Shown: in pieces, positions 41,653 through 53,665 of the stretch | How the letters are laid out: every line of letters begins with the position of its first letter | How positions within the stretch are numbered: position 1 is the first letter of the stretch | Position numbers and translations under genes: made by a program | Notes under the pieces: generated by a model | Seen by the model: only the letters and a program-made list of their open reading frames with translations | What the model was told of the DNA's origin: nothing | Database searches by the model: none | Assembly (NCBI RefSeq): GCF_001552195.1 | Contig: NZ_BCQS01000030.1 | Location: 1-54,376 of the forward strand | Direction: 5' to 3' | DNA: 54,376 nt | DNA from: Actinomadura latina NBRC 106108 | Lineage (GTDB): Bacteria; Actinomycetota; Actinomycetes; Streptosporangiales; Streptosporangiaceae

Positions 41653-42495
41653 TCAGCTCCCTGTCGATCGGTAGTGCCGCAGCCCCGCCCGCCACGCGGC
41701 CGCGCCCAGCGCGCACACCAGCACCGCGACCGCCGGGGAGGCGAACCGCGCGGCCGCCGGCAGCCCGAGCGGGTCGGGGCGGTCCAGGACGTACAGCGCG
41801 GGCTGCCAGTTGACGAACGCCAGCGGCACGACGAACGTCACCCCGCGCACGAAGTCGCGGGCGAACACGGTCATCGGGTACTGGGTGAGGAACGCGCCGC
41901 CGTAGGTGACCGACTTGCTCGCGCCGTGGCTGTCGACCAGCACGAACTGCACCGCGCCGGTCAGCACCCACAGCCCGCCGAAGATCGCCGTCCCGGACAG
42001 CACCATGACCGGGACGATCGCGACCCGGCCCGGCGTCCAGGCCACGTCCGCCTCCGCCAGCGCGTACGCCAGGACGAGCACGGCCGGGACGAGCTTGCCG
42101 AACCGCCGGGGCGAGAACTCCTCCGTCGCGATCTGCACGAGCGGGCTCACCGGCCGCACCAGCATCGCGTCCAGCGTCCCCTGCCGCACGTGGTACCCGA
42201 GCCGCTCGGTCGTGCCGAGCACGATGTCGGAGATGCCGAACGCCAGCGCCGACGTCCCGTACAGGAACAGCACCTCGGGCGCCGCGAAGCCGCCGATGCG
42301 CGGGGCGTGCGCGAACAGCAGCAGGATGGCGGCCGCGTCCAGCCCGGTGACGACCGCCGTCGTCAGCGCCAGCAGCACCATCGACACCGGGTACTGCGCC
42401 GCCGCGCGGATCCACGTCCACACCAGCAGCCCGTACACCCGGACTCCGCCGGCCGCCGTTGCGACCGCGGTTCCGGCCGGTGTGGGCTCAGCCAC
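41653..42495 (-). CDS. ABC-2 family permease
   Basis: The 280-residue protein has about six membrane segments and a start like TWIRAAAQYPVSMVLLALTTAVVTG. It resembles the ABC-2 family (ABC2_membrane_6/DUF990) permeases that pair with a second one in a three-gene exporter. It overlaps the upstream permease gene by 8 bases and precedes the ATPase by 4 bases. Substrate unknown. Confidence 0.82.
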   Translation of the reverse strand: MAEPTPAGTAVATAAGGVRVYGLLVWTWIRAAAQYPVSMVLLALTTAVVTGLDAAAILLLFAHAPRIGGFAAPEVLFLYGTSALAFGISDIVLGTTERLGYHVRQGTLDAMLVRPVSPLVQIATEEFSPRRFGKLVPAVLVLAYALAEADVAWTPGRVAIVPVMVLSGTAIFGGLWVLTGAVQFVLVDSHGASKSVTYGGAFLTQYPMTVFARDFVRGVTFVVPLAFVNWQPALYVLDRPDPLGLPAAARFASPAVAVLVCALGAAAWRAGLRHYRSTGS

Positions 42496-43276
42496 CGTGC
42501 ACCACCAGCTTCCGCCTGGCGGCGCGGGTCAGCAGCCCTCCGGCCCCGAGCAGGGCCGCCGCCCACACCGCCTGGAAGGCCAGCGCGCCGAGGAGCCCGG
42601 CGCCGGTGTGCCGGCCGAGGAACACGTCCGCCGGGACCTGGATCTGCGCGGCCCACGGCAGCGCCCGCGCGGCGTCGCCGAGCCGGCCGGGGAAGACGAC
42701 CAGCGGCAGGATCATCCCGGAGAAGAACAGCGACATCACGAGCGTGACGGCCTGCAGGCCGCGCTCGTCGTGCAGCCAGAACATCCCGAGCGCCACCAGG
42801 TACCGGATCCCGAAGCTCACCGTCACGGCGAGGACCGTCGCGACCGCGAACGCGGCGAGGTTCGCCGGGGCGGGCGCGCGGAACGGGAAGACCAGCGCAC
42901 CGGCGAGCAGCGGCGGGGCGGCGCGCAGCAGCAGCGAGCCGGCCGCGCGGCCGAGGTCGTCGGCCAGCCACCAGCCCTGCAGCCCGACCGGCCGGTAGAG
43001 GTCGATCGCGACGTCGCCGTTGCGGATGCGCTCGGTGAGGTCCATCCCGCCGAAGATCTGCACCGGCCCGATCAGCGCCTGCGTGATGAAGCAGAAGGTG
43101 ACGGCGTCGGCGGCGTCGTACCCGCCGAGGGACGGCCGGACGTCCCACAGCGCCAGCAGGACGTAGGCGCGCATGAAGCCGAAGGCGGTGTTGGTCAGCG
43201 ACTCGGTCAGCGAGCCGAGCGGATACGCGGTGTGCCGCCGGAAGCCGTACCACCACACCCACGGAAGGACGCCCAC
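42488..43276 (-). CDS. ABC-2 family permease (second subunit)
   Basis: The 262-residue permease has about six spans and starts at ATG 43276 with WVWWYGFRRHTAYPLGSL. The two permeases and ATPase form an ABC-2 exporter operon. ABC2_membrane_6-type pairs of this kind occur in actinomycetes near antibiotics or lipid genes, but no such genes are adjacent here. No promoter was identified; a terminator hairpin lies just upstream. Confidence 0.82.
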   Translation of the reverse strand: MGVLPWVWWYGFRRHTAYPLGSLTESLTNTAFGFMRAYVLLALWDVRPSLGGYDAADAVTFCFITQALIGPVQIFGGMDLTERIRNGDVAIDLYRPVGLQGWWLADDLGRAAGSLLLRAAPPLLAGALVFPFRAPAPANLAAFAVATVLAVTVSFGIRYLVALGMFWLHDERGLQAVTLVMSLFFSGMILPLVVFPGRLGDAARALPWAAQIQVPADVFLGRHTGAGLLGALAFQAVWAAALLGAGGLLTRAARRKLVVHGG

Positions 43277-43328
43277 TTGCCGGGAGCCTATAGAGCGGGC
43301 AGTGCTCCCACCACGTATTTCGACACAG

Positions 43329-43364
43329 AACCGGGCCCCGGCGGATCCGCCCCGGGGCCCGGTT
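43329..43364 (-). terminator. Terminator hairpin after the M1 peptidase gene
   Basis: A 13-bp perfect stem (43329-43341 with 43352-43364) with a loop that contains its own palindrome CGGATCCG lies 15 bases after the peptidase stop at 43380 (minus strand). No T-run. Confidence 0.65.
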
Positions 43365-43379
43365 CCCCGTGGGTGCGGG

Positions 43380-44909
<1,530 letters not shown>

Positions 44910-44953
44910 CAGGGATCCTCTCTGCGAGTGATCAACTAGCGCGCTCACGATGC

Positions 44954-44966
44954 GCCGATTATCGGC
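44954..44966. promoter_or_regulatory. Palindrome upstream of the M1 peptidase gene
   Basis: GCCGATTATCGGC is a perfect inverted repeat with a single-base centre, 45 bases before the peptidase ATG. On the minus strand it contains GATAAT, a good -10-like hexamer. It could be an operator overlapping a promoter. Confidence 0.35.
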
Positions 44967-45056
44967 CGCTGTCGAGATCCCTAGCCGCATGTGGCCGGGA
45001 GGGGAGGGGCCCGCAAGGGGCGCGGGAGGGGCGGGGCGGAGATGAGGCGGACACCG

Positions 45057-45092
45057 GAAGGCCCCCGCGGGTGTAGGAGCGCGGGGGCCTTC
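45057..45092 (-). terminator. Terminator of aceA
   Basis: A 13-bp perfect stem (45057-45069 with 45080-45092) with a 10-base loop lies 39 bases past the aceA stop. No T-run. Confidence 0.65.
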
Positions 45093-45130
45093 GGGGTCCG
45101 AGGGGGATCAGGCCGGAAGAGCGATGAGGA

Positions 45131-46414
<1,284 letters not shown>

Positions 46415-46530
46415 CGTCTTGCCCTTCCGTGTCGTCCCCTGGGTGCTTGCAACGACTATGCCCCGACTGCAACCCCTCAATGAACTCGCGAGTAACGAAA
46501 GAAGTGCGAAATTTGTTGTACCATCAAGCC
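46415..46530. promoter_or_regulatory. Divergent aceA-ramB promoter region
   Basis: TGCGAAATTTGTTG (around 46505-46517) is an imperfect palindrome centred on AAATTT that resembles RamB-type AAATTTGCAAA boxes. TTGCAAC and CTGCAAC elements lie at 46446-46452 and 46467-46473. TACCAT (46519-46524) lies 7 bases before the ramB GTG and may be a leaderless -10. Confidence 0.45.
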
Positions 46531-48000
46531 GTGACGACCTTGCGGCAAGAAGAACCCCTCAACTTGACGAGTGACGTAGACCTCGTCACCTTCGGCCAGC
46601 GGCTCCGGCACCTGCGGCGCGGCCGCGGGCTGACGCTGTCGGAGCTCGGCGGCCGCGTCGGCCGCGCCCCGTCCCAGCTCTCCCTGCTGGAGAACGGGCG
46701 CCGCGAGCCCAAGCTGTCGCTGCTGCAGGCCCTCGCCACCGCGCTGGAGTGCCCGGTGGAGGAGCTGCTGCGCCGCCAGCCGCCGAGCCGCCGCGCGCAG
46801 CTGGAGATCCAGCTGGAGGAGGCGCAGCGCGACCCGCTGTACCGGACGCTCGGCCTGTCGCACCTCAAGGTCGGCAAGCGGATGCCGAACGAGGTCATCG
46901 AGCATATCCTCGCGCTGTACGGGGAGCTGAAGCGCAGCCGCACCAAGCCGACCGCCAGCCCCGAGGAGGCGCGCAAGGCCAACGCCGAGCTGCGCCGCCA
47001 GATGCACGAGCGCGGCAACCACTTCGCCGACATCGAGCACGTCGCGTCCCAGACCCTCGACGCGGTCGGGTACCGGCGCGGCGCGGTCTCGCAGGGGCTG
47101 CTGATGACGCTGGTCGGCCACTTCGGCTTCAGCCTCCAGTACGTCCAGGACCTGCCGCGCTCCGTCCGGTCCGTCACCGACCTGCGCAACCGGCGGATCT
47201 ACCTGGAGCGCGAGCAGCTCGGCATGCACACGCCGCGGACGATCCTGCTGCAGACCCTCGGGCACATCGCGCTCGACCACGACCAGCCGCGCGACTTCGC
47301 CGACTTCCTGCGCCAGCGCGTCGAGGCGAACTACTTCGGCGCGGCGATCCTGATGCCCGAGCGCAGCGTCGTCCCGTTCCTGCAGGAGGCCAAGGCGGCG
47401 CGCGAGCTGTCGGTGGAGGACCTCGCGGACGTCTTCTCCGTCTCCTACGAGATGGCCGCGCACCGCTTCACCAACATGGCGACCCACCACCTCGGCCTGC
47501 AGCTGCACTTCACCAAGAACGACGAGAACGGCACCATCTACAAGGCGTACGCCAACGACGGCCTGGCCTTCCCGCAGGACGAGGACGGCGCGATCGAGGG
47601 CCAGCGGATGTGCCGGGAGTGGGCCGGCCGGCACGTGTTCGGCGCCGCGGACCGCTTCTCCGTCTACTACCAGTACACCGACACCCCCAACGGGACGTAC
47701 TGGTGCCTGTCGCACATAGATCCCAGCCACGAGCGCGATTTCGCGATCACGCTGGGCGTCCGGTTCGAGGACTCGCGCTGGTTCCGCGGCCGGGAGACGA
47801 CCCGGCGGGTCAAGTCGGCCTGCCCGGACGGCGACTGCTGCCAGCGTCCCCCCAAGGAGCTGTCGGACCGCTGGGAGGGCATGGCCTGGCCGTCGGCGCG
47901 CGCGCACTCGCACGTCCTGTCCGTCCTGCCGCCCGGCGCGTTCCCCGGCGTGGACGACGCCGACGTGTACGAGTTCCTGGACAAGCACGCCGCCGAATGA
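46531..48000 (+). CDS. ramB: XRE-family regulator of acyl/acetate metabolism (RamB-type)
   Basis: The 489-residue protein has an N-terminal XRE helix-turn-helix (FGQRLRHLRRGRGLTLSELG, about 19-70), then an IrrE-like region (LGHIALDH), and a C-terminal short-chain-fatty-acid regulator (DUF2083) domain with CPDGDCC cysteines. In Corynebacterium and mycobacteria RamB represses or adjusts aceA and acetate genes. Its divergent position next to aceA supports the same role. The GTG at 46531 was chosen because it fits a leaderless promoter and keeps the HTH near the N-terminus. Confidence 0.9.
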   Translation: MTTLRQEEPLNLTSDVDLVTFGQRLRHLRRGRGLTLSELGGRVGRAPSQLSLLENGRREPKLSLLQALATALECPVEELLRRQPPSRRAQLEIQLEEAQRDPLYRTLGLSHLKVGKRMPNEVIEHILALYGELKRSRTKPTASPEEARKANAELRRQMHERGNHFADIEHVASQTLDAVGYRRGAVSQGLLMTLVGHFGFSLQYVQDLPRSVRSVTDLRNRRIYLEREQLGMHTPRTILLQTLGHIALDHDQPRDFADFLRQRVEANYFGAAILMPERSVVPFLQEAKAARELSVEDLADVFSVSYEMAAHRFTNMATHHLGLQLHFTKNDENGTIYKAYANDGLAFPQDEDGAIEGQRMCREWAGRHVFGAADRFSVYYQYTDTPNGTYWCLSHIDPSHERDFAITLGVRFEDSRWFRGRETTRRVKSACPDGDCCQRPPKELSDRWEGMAWPSARAHSHVLSVLPPGAFPGVDDADVYEFLDKHAAE

Positions 48001-48139
48001 CCGGTGTGTTGCGCGCGCGTCAACTCTTCGGGTCGTTCCGTTCCCGCCCGTCCCGGAGGTGAATGATTTGGGAGGATCTGGCGTTCCCTGTAGCTGAGGG
48101 GGCGTCCGGTCCAAGACGGCCCAGAGGAGGGGAGAGCGC

Positions 48140-49123
48140 GTGCTGCCCGAGGTCGCGTCCTGGTCGAACCGCCGCACGAGCACGGCGGAGGACTGGCCGC
48201 CGCGCCTCCTGCTCGCCGCCAAGGGCGACACCGCGGTCAGCGTCGTGCTGCCGGCGCGGGACGAGGAGGCCACGGTCGGCGCGATCGTCGCCGCGATCCG
48301 GACCGACCTGATGGAGCGGATCCCGCTGGTGGACGAGATCCTCGTGGTCGACTCCCGCTCCGCGGACCGGACCGCCGCCGTCGCCGCCGCCGCGGGCGCC
48401 GACGTGGTCGCGCAGGACGCCGTCCTGCCCGCGCACGGCCGCATGTCCGGCAAGGGCGAGGCGCTGTGGAAGTCGCTGTACGCGACGTCCGGCGACCTGC
48501 TCGTGTTCGTGGACGCCGACCTGCGCGAGTTCACCTCGTCCTACGTCACCGGGTTGCTCGGCCCGCTGCTGACCGACCCGTCCGTCGGCTACGTCAAGGG
48601 CTGCTACGACCGCCCGCTCGTGGACGGCGAGCGCCGCGTCGAGGGCGGCGGCGGCCGGGTCACCGAACTGGTCGCGCGCCCGCTGATCAACATGCACTGG
48701 CCGCTGCTCGCCGGCGTCATGCAGCCGCTCGGCGGCGAGTACGCGGGGCGGCGCGCGCTGCTGGAGCGGCTGCCGTTCGTCACCGGCTACGGCGTGGAGC
48801 TCGGCCTGCTGCTGGACGTCTACCAGGACTCGGGCCTGGACGCGATCGCGCAGGTCGACCTCGGCCGCCGGGTGCACGCGCACCAGTCCACCGAGGCGCT
48901 CGGCGCGATGTCCGGGCAGATCATGCTGACGGCCTGGTCGCGGCTGGAGCGGCAGGGCCGGATGATCCCGCTCGAGGCCCCGGCCACGGCGCTCACCCAG
49001 TTCCAACGGCGCGCCGGCGGGCATGACGCCCGCACGACCGATGTCGCGGTGGGGGAGCGTCCGCCGATGATCGAGGTGCCCGGCTACGCGCCGGCCCGCA
49101 CCTTCTCCCCGGGGTGCAGATAG
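48140..49123 (+). CDS. gpgS: Glucosyl-3-phosphoglycerate synthase
   Basis: The 327-residue GT-A glycosyltransferase transfers glucose from a nucleotide sugar to 3-phosphoglycerate, the first step to glucosylglycerate and methylglucose lipopolysaccharide. VSVVLPARDEEATVG starts the Rossmann domain, the metal-binding FVDADLREF is near residue 130, and GYVKGCYDRPL and GGGRVTELVARPL are GpgS-specific. GTG at 48140 has GGAGAG upstream. No adjacent MGLP genes; it stands alone between ramB and the dehydrogenase. Confidence 0.92.
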   Translation: MLPEVASWSNRRTSTAEDWPPRLLLAAKGDTAVSVVLPARDEEATVGAIVAAIRTDLMERIPLVDEILVVDSRSADRTAAVAAAAGADVVAQDAVLPAHGRMSGKGEALWKSLYATSGDLLVFVDADLREFTSSYVTGLLGPLLTDPSVGYVKGCYDRPLVDGERRVEGGGGRVTELVARPLINMHWPLLAGVMQPLGGEYAGRRALLERLPFVTGYGVELGLLLDVYQDSGLDAIAQVDLGRRVHAHQSTEALGAMSGQIMLTAWSRLERQGRMIPLEAPATALTQFQRRAGGHDARTTDVAVGERPPMIEVPGYAPARTFSPGCR

Positions 49124-49146
49124 GGGCCTGTGACCCGGGCCACGGT

Positions 49147-49186
49147 GTTACCCGCGGTAACGGCAATTGGTGCTACCGTTGGTAAC
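49147..49186 (+). promoter_or_regulatory. Paired TTACC-N3-GGTAA operators before the acyl-CoA dehydrogenase gene
   Basis: GTTACCCGCGGTAAC (49147-49161) is a perfect inverted repeat; GCTACCGTTGGTAAC (49172-49186) is a near-perfect copy 25 bases later. They lie directly upstream of the dehydrogenase start and resemble TetR/FadR-type sites. A related GTAAC motif occurs in the promoter of the TetR gene at 53701. Confidence 0.6.
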
Positions 49187-49214
49187 AGCCATTGGACGAG
49201 AGGGTCAATTGATC

Positions 49215-50444
49215 ATGACGAGCGCGGAGCAGACGCCGTTCTCCCTGGAACCCAGCGAGGACGTCCGTGAGGTCAGGGACTGGGTGCACGAGTTCGCCAG
49301 GGATGTGATCCGCCCCGCGGCGGAGGAGTGGGACGAGCGTGAGGAGACGCCCTGGCCGCTGATCCAGGAGGCGTCCAAGGTCGGCATCTACTCGCTCGAC
49401 TTCTTCGCCACCCAGTGGCTGGAGCCGACCGGCCTCGGCATCCCGGTGGCGTTCGAGGAGCTGTTCTGGGGCGACGCGGGCATCGCGCTGTCCATCGTGG
49501 GCACCGGCCTCGCCGCCGCGTCCATCGCCGCCGTCGGCACCCCCGAGCAGACCACCGAGTGGGTGCCGCAGATGTTCGGCACCCCCGACGACATCAAGCT
49601 GGGCGCGTTCTGCGCGTCCGAGCCCGACGCCGGCAGCGACGTCGGCTCGATCCGCACCCGCGCCGTCTTCGACGAGGCCAAGGACGAGTGGGTGCTGAAC
49701 GGCACCAAGACCTGGGCGACCAACGGCGGCATCGCCGACATCCACGTGATCGTGGCGTCGGTGCACCCCGACCTCGGCAGCCGCGGCCAGGCCAGCTTCA
49801 TCGTCCCGCCGAACACGCCCGGCCTGAAGCAGGGCCAGAAGTTCAAGAAGCACGGGATCCGCGCCTCCCACACCGCCGAGGTCGTCCTCGACGGCGTGCG
49901 CATCCCGTCCCACCTGATCGTCGGCGGCAAGGAGAAGTTCGACGAGCGCATCGCGCGCACCCGCGAGGGCAAGAGGTCCAAGGGCCAGGCCGCGCTGAAG
50001 ACGTTCGAGACGACCCGCCCGTCCGTCGGTGCGATGGCGCTCGGCGTGGGCCGCGCCGCCTACGACTACGCCCTGCAGTACGCGCAGGAGCGCGAGCAGT
50101 TCGGCAAGAAGATCGGCGACTTCCAGGCCATCGCCTTCAAGCTCGCCGACATGAAGACCCGCCTGGACGCCGCGCGCCTCATGGTGTGGCGCGCCGCCTG
50201 GATGGCCCGCACGGGCAAGGACTTCCAGAACGCCGAGGGGTCGATGGCCAAGCTCATGGCCAGCGAGATGTCGGTGTACGTCACCGAGGAGGCCATCCAG
50301 ATCCTCGGCGGCAACGGCTACACCCGCGAGTACCCGGTCGAGCGCATGCACCGCGACTCCAAGATCTTCACGATCTTCGAGGGCACCTCGGAGATCCAGC
50401 GCCTCGTCATCGGCCGCACGATCACCGGACTGCCCGTCCGCTGA
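49215..50444 (+). CDS. Acyl-CoA dehydrogenase
   Basis: The 409-residue flavoprotein oxidises acyl-CoA in beta-oxidation. Features are ASEPDAGSDVGSIRTRA, WVLNGTKTWATNGG and the late motif IFTIFEGTSEIQRLVIGRTITG with the catalytic base region. An insertion (EKFDERIARTREGKRSKGQ) sets this subfamily apart. ATG 49215 or TTG 49209 are both possible starts; the latter is closer to GAGAGGG. It is probably controlled by the paired operators just upstream. Confidence 0.9.
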   Translation: MTSAEQTPFSLEPSEDVREVRDWVHEFARDVIRPAAEEWDEREETPWPLIQEASKVGIYSLDFFATQWLEPTGLGIPVAFEELFWGDAGIALSIVGTGLAAASIAAVGTPEQTTEWVPQMFGTPDDIKLGAFCASEPDAGSDVGSIRTRAVFDEAKDEWVLNGTKTWATNGGIADIHVIVASVHPDLGSRGQASFIVPPNTPGLKQGQKFKKHGIRASHTAEVVLDGVRIPSHLIVGGKEKFDERIARTREGKRSKGQAALKTFETTRPSVGAMALGVGRAAYDYALQYAQEREQFGKKIGDFQAIAFKLADMKTRLDAARLMVWRAAWMARTGKDFQNAEGSMAKLMASEMSVYVTEEAIQILGGNGYTREYPVERMHRDSKIFTIFEGTSEIQRLVIGRTITGLPVR

Positions 50445-50454
50445 CGCCGCGCCC

Positions 50455-50489
50455 GCCACGGCCGCCGCCCGCGCGGGGCGGGCCGTGGC
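50455..50489 (+). terminator. Hairpin after the acyl-CoA dehydrogenase gene
   Basis: GCCACGGCC (50455-50463) pairs with GGCCGTGGC (50481-50489), 11 bases past the stop, with further GC pairing possible inside. No T-run. Confidence 0.6.
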
Positions 50490-50670
50490 CGACGATGGCC
50501 ATCGTGCTCCGGCGGCCCGGTGCGCCGGTGCGGGGCCGGCGCCGGGCCGCCGGACACCTGGTCCATGGACGGGGGGTGCTGTCAAGGGCGAAGACCGCCC
50601 GGCATTCGGGTGTCCGAAATGTAATATCTCGCCATAGTTGCGCTTCTGGGGCGCTGCTTGTCTCTAGATC

Positions 50671-50727
50671 GGCCGGTTGATCATCCGGCCGACCCGAGAG
50701 CGGGCCGTCGGCCCGCCTCCAGGAGGC
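50671..50727 (+). promoter_or_regulatory. Structured leader of the M36 peptidase gene
   Basis: GGCCGG (50671-50676) can pair with CCGGCC (50685-50690); GGCCGAC (50687-50693) can pair with GTCGGCC (50707-50713). They share 50687-50690, so only one can form. The ribosome site GGAGG (50722-50726) is in the palindrome GCCTCCAGGAGGC (50715-50727). An RNA switch or attenuator is possible. Confidence 0.5.
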
Positions 50728-50731
50728 AAAG

Positions 50732-53626
50732 GTGCCCAGGACACGCTGGATCACCGTGACCGCGCTGGCGGCCACCGGAACGCTCCTCACAGCCGGCCTC
50801 GCGGCTCCCGGGCGGGCCGCACCCCCGCCACCGCGATCCCAGCCCCCCGGCGACCGTCCCGACCTGCCCGACAAGGACGCCCGCACCGGCCTGCTCGCCC
50901 CCACGACGGGCCAGCGGGGCGCCGCGCGCGGGGTGGACGTGCGGTGGAACAGGCTCGGCACGCCCGCCTCGGTGACCGCCGCGAAGCCCCTGGCGGACGG
51001 CCTGCCCGCCGACCCGGAGAAGGCCGCGCGCGCCTACCTCACCGGGCACCGCGGCCTGTTCGGCCTGGACGCCGCCGCCGTCGGCGCCCTGGAGAAGGTC
51101 GCGGTCAACCCCATCGGCAAGGGCGCGGCCGTGCTGCTGCGCCAGCGTTTCGGCGACCTGCCCGCCGGCTACGACGGGCTCGTCGCGGTCGGCGTCCGCG
51201 ACGGCGAGGTCGTCTCGGTCACCTCGACCCTCGCACGCGACGACGCCGCGCCGGCGCCCGCGACGCTGTCCGGGGAGGAGGCGGTGGCCGCGGCCGGGCG
51301 GGACGCGGGAATCACCGTCTCCGGCAAGGCGACGCGCAAGGCGCGGCTCGTGGCCGTTCCCACCGCCGAGGGCGTCCGCAGCGCGTACCAGGTCACGCTC
51401 ATCGACGGTTCCGGGTCCGAGCCCAAGGCCGTCACCTCCTACGTCGACGCCCGCACCGGGTCGGTGCTGGTACGCGAGAACCTCGTCGACCACGACAGCG
51501 ACAACCCGCGCTGGTCGGTGTTCCCCGCGACGCCGTCCGGCGACCACTCGTCCCGCGACACCCGGCAGACCTGGTGCTTCGCCCCCGCGCGGGGCTGCCA
51601 GTACGTCGCCGGAGGCGATCCGTCCAGCGGACGGCCCTGGGACGCCGACCCGGCGACCGGCGCCTCGACCATGACCAGCCTGGGGAATTCGGCCCGCACC
51701 TACGAGAACCGCGTGAACGGCGACCCGTTCTCCGTCGGCACCCGCACCAGCGCGCCGAAGCCGGACCGGAACTACGACTACCCCTGGGCCGACCAGTGGT
51801 TCGAGAGCAAGTGCGACCCGGCGACGATGGACAGCCCGCAGGAGGCGGACGTCGAGTCCGCCATCTCCAACCTGTTCGTCCAGCACAACCGCATGCACGA
51901 CTGGTCCTACCGGCTCGGCTTCACCGAGTCGGCCTGGAACATGCAGGTCGCCAACGGCGGCCGCGGCGGTCTCGGCGGCGACCCCGAGCAGGGCAACGCG
52001 CAGGCCGGGGCGAGGATCGCGAGCATCCGCGACAACGCGAACCAGATCACCCCGCCCGACGGCACGCCCGCCATCAGCAACATGTACCTGTGGCAGCCGA
52101 TCGCGGGCGCGTTCTACCCGCCGTGCGTCGACGGCGACTTCGACATGAGCGTCATCGGGCACGAGTACTCCCACGCCATCTCCGGCCGCATGATCGCCGG
52201 GCCGGACGCCGGGTGGAGCGGGCCGCAGGCCGGGGCCATGAACGAGAGCACCTCCGACCTGTTCGCGATGGAGTACCTCAACGAGTACGGGTTCCGCACG
52301 CCCGGCCGGACGCCGTACGTCACCGGCGCCTACGTCACCGGTGAGCCGCGGTCCGGGATCCGCAACTACGACATGAGCCGGAGCCCGCTCAACTACAGCG
52401 ACCTCGGCTACGACCTGGTCGGCACGCAGGTCCACGCCGACGGCGAGATCTGGACCGCCACCCAGTTCGACGTGCGCCAGGCGTTCGTCCAGCGGTACGG
52501 GTCCGGCAGCGCCTCCCTGCAGCGCAAGTGCGCGGAGGGCACGGTGCCGGTCGACCGGTGCCCGGGCAACCGGCGCTGGGCGCAGCTGTCGTTCGACGCG
52601 CTGCTGCTCATGGCGACCGGGGCGGTCAGCTACGTCGACCACCGCGACGCCCTGCTCGCCGCCGACACCCTCCGCTTCGGCGGCAGGGACCACGCCATGA
52701 TGTGGAAGGCCTTCGCCCAGCACGGCCTGGGGGAGGACGCGGCCAGCGACGGACCCCGCGACGCGGACGCGCGGCCGAGCTTCGCCTCGCCGATGTCGCG
52801 CGACGCCCACGTGACGCTGAAGCCGGCCGGCGACGCGAGTCACGGCAAGGTCCGGCTGTACGTCGGCGACTACGAGGCGCGGGCCGTCCCGGTCGCCGAC
52901 ACCGACCCGGCGACCCCGCTCGGCGCGACCTTCGACATCACCCCCGGCCGCTACTCCTTCGTCGCGGTCGGCGAGGGCTTCGGCCACAAGCGGTTCACCG
53001 CGACGATCGGCTCGCACCGGCGGACGCTGCCGGTCGCGATGTCCCGCAACGAGGCGGCGACCGCCAACGGCGCGACCGCCGCGGGCGACGGCGCGTCCCA
53101 GCCGGCGCTGCTGGACGAGACCGAGGCGACCGACTGGCAGTCGGTGCAGGCCCCGGTCGCGGGGCGCCAGGTCACCGTCGACCTCGCCGGCGACCGCCCG
53201 GTCAAGGTCGGGCGGGTGCAGGTGAGCGCGATGCTGCGGCCGTCGGCGGCCGGCGACCCGGAGGGCGCCGGCTCGGCGCAGAACCGGTTCACGGCGCTGC
53301 GCGCCTTCCGGCTGCTGGCCTGCGACGCCACCCGCGCCGACTGCGCGCAGGACGCCGCGTACCGGACCGTCTACACCAGCCCGGACGACGCGTTCCCGGC
53401 CGACCGGCCGCGTCCGACGGCGCCCGACATCATCCTGCGGTCGTTCGACCTGCGGGACACCACGGCGACGCACCTGCGGCTGCAGGTGGTCTCCAGCCAG
53501 TGCACCGGTGCGCCGGCGTACGCGGGCGAGCAGGACGCCGACCCGCGTTCGAGCACCGACTGCGGCACCGCGAGCCCGCTGGCGGGCGTCGTCCGGGCGG
53601 CCGAGCTCCAGGCGTTCGCCCGGTAG
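50732..53626 (+). CDS. Secreted M36 (fungalysin-type) metallopeptidase
   Basis: The 964-residue zinc endopeptidase is exported by a signal peptide (RWITVTALAATGTLLTAGLA). It has the FTP/propeptide region, then HEYSH (H477, E478, H481) and E505 in NESTSDLFAME, the M36 zinc site. The C-terminal 170 residues (DWQSVQAPVAGRQVTVDLAG) look like a discoidin-type beta-sandwich. GTG at 50732 follows AGGAGG by about 5 bases. A structured leader precedes it. It probably digests large proteins outside the cell. Confidence 0.92.
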   Translation: MPRTRWITVTALAATGTLLTAGLAAPGRAAPPPPRSQPPGDRPDLPDKDARTGLLAPTTGQRGAARGVDVRWNRLGTPASVTAAKPLADGLPADPEKAARAYLTGHRGLFGLDAAAVGALEKVAVNPIGKGAAVLLRQRFGDLPAGYDGLVAVGVRDGEVVSVTSTLARDDAAPAPATLSGEEAVAAAGRDAGITVSGKATRKARLVAVPTAEGVRSAYQVTLIDGSGSEPKAVTSYVDARTGSVLVRENLVDHDSDNPRWSVFPATPSGDHSSRDTRQTWCFAPARGCQYVAGGDPSSGRPWDADPATGASTMTSLGNSARTYENRVNGDPFSVGTRTSAPKPDRNYDYPWADQWFESKCDPATMDSPQEADVESAISNLFVQHNRMHDWSYRLGFTESAWNMQVANGGRGGLGGDPEQGNAQAGARIASIRDNANQITPPDGTPAISNMYLWQPIAGAFYPPCVDGDFDMSVIGHEYSHAISGRMIAGPDAGWSGPQAGAMNESTSDLFAMEYLNEYGFRTPGRTPYVTGAYVTGEPRSGIRNYDMSRSPLNYSDLGYDLVGTQVHADGEIWTATQFDVRQAFVQRYGSGSASLQRKCAEGTVPVDRCPGNRRWAQLSFDALLLMATGAVSYVDHRDALLAADTLRFGGRDHAMMWKAFAQHGLGEDAASDGPRDADARPSFASPMSRDAHVTLKPAGDASHGKVRLYVGDYEARAVPVADTDPATPLGATFDITPGRYSFVAVGEGFGHKRFTATIGSHRRTLPVAMSRNEAATANGATAAGDGASQPALLDETEATDWQSVQAPVAGRQVTVDLAGDRPVKVGRVQVSAMLRPSAAGDPEGAGSAQNRFTALRAFRLLACDATRADCAQDAAYRTVYTSPDDAFPADRPRPTAPDIILRSFDLRDTTATHLRLQVVSSQCTGAPAYAGEQDADPRSSTDCGTASPLAGVVRAAELQAFAR

Positions 53627-53665
53627 CCGCGAGCCCCGCGGCGGCACCGCCGAGGCAGGGCGGTG

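Noticed and set aside
50681..53647. 988-codon minus-strand frame opposite the M36 peptidase
   Set aside because: Same bias and no domains; the plus-strand peptidase has signal peptide and HEYSH.
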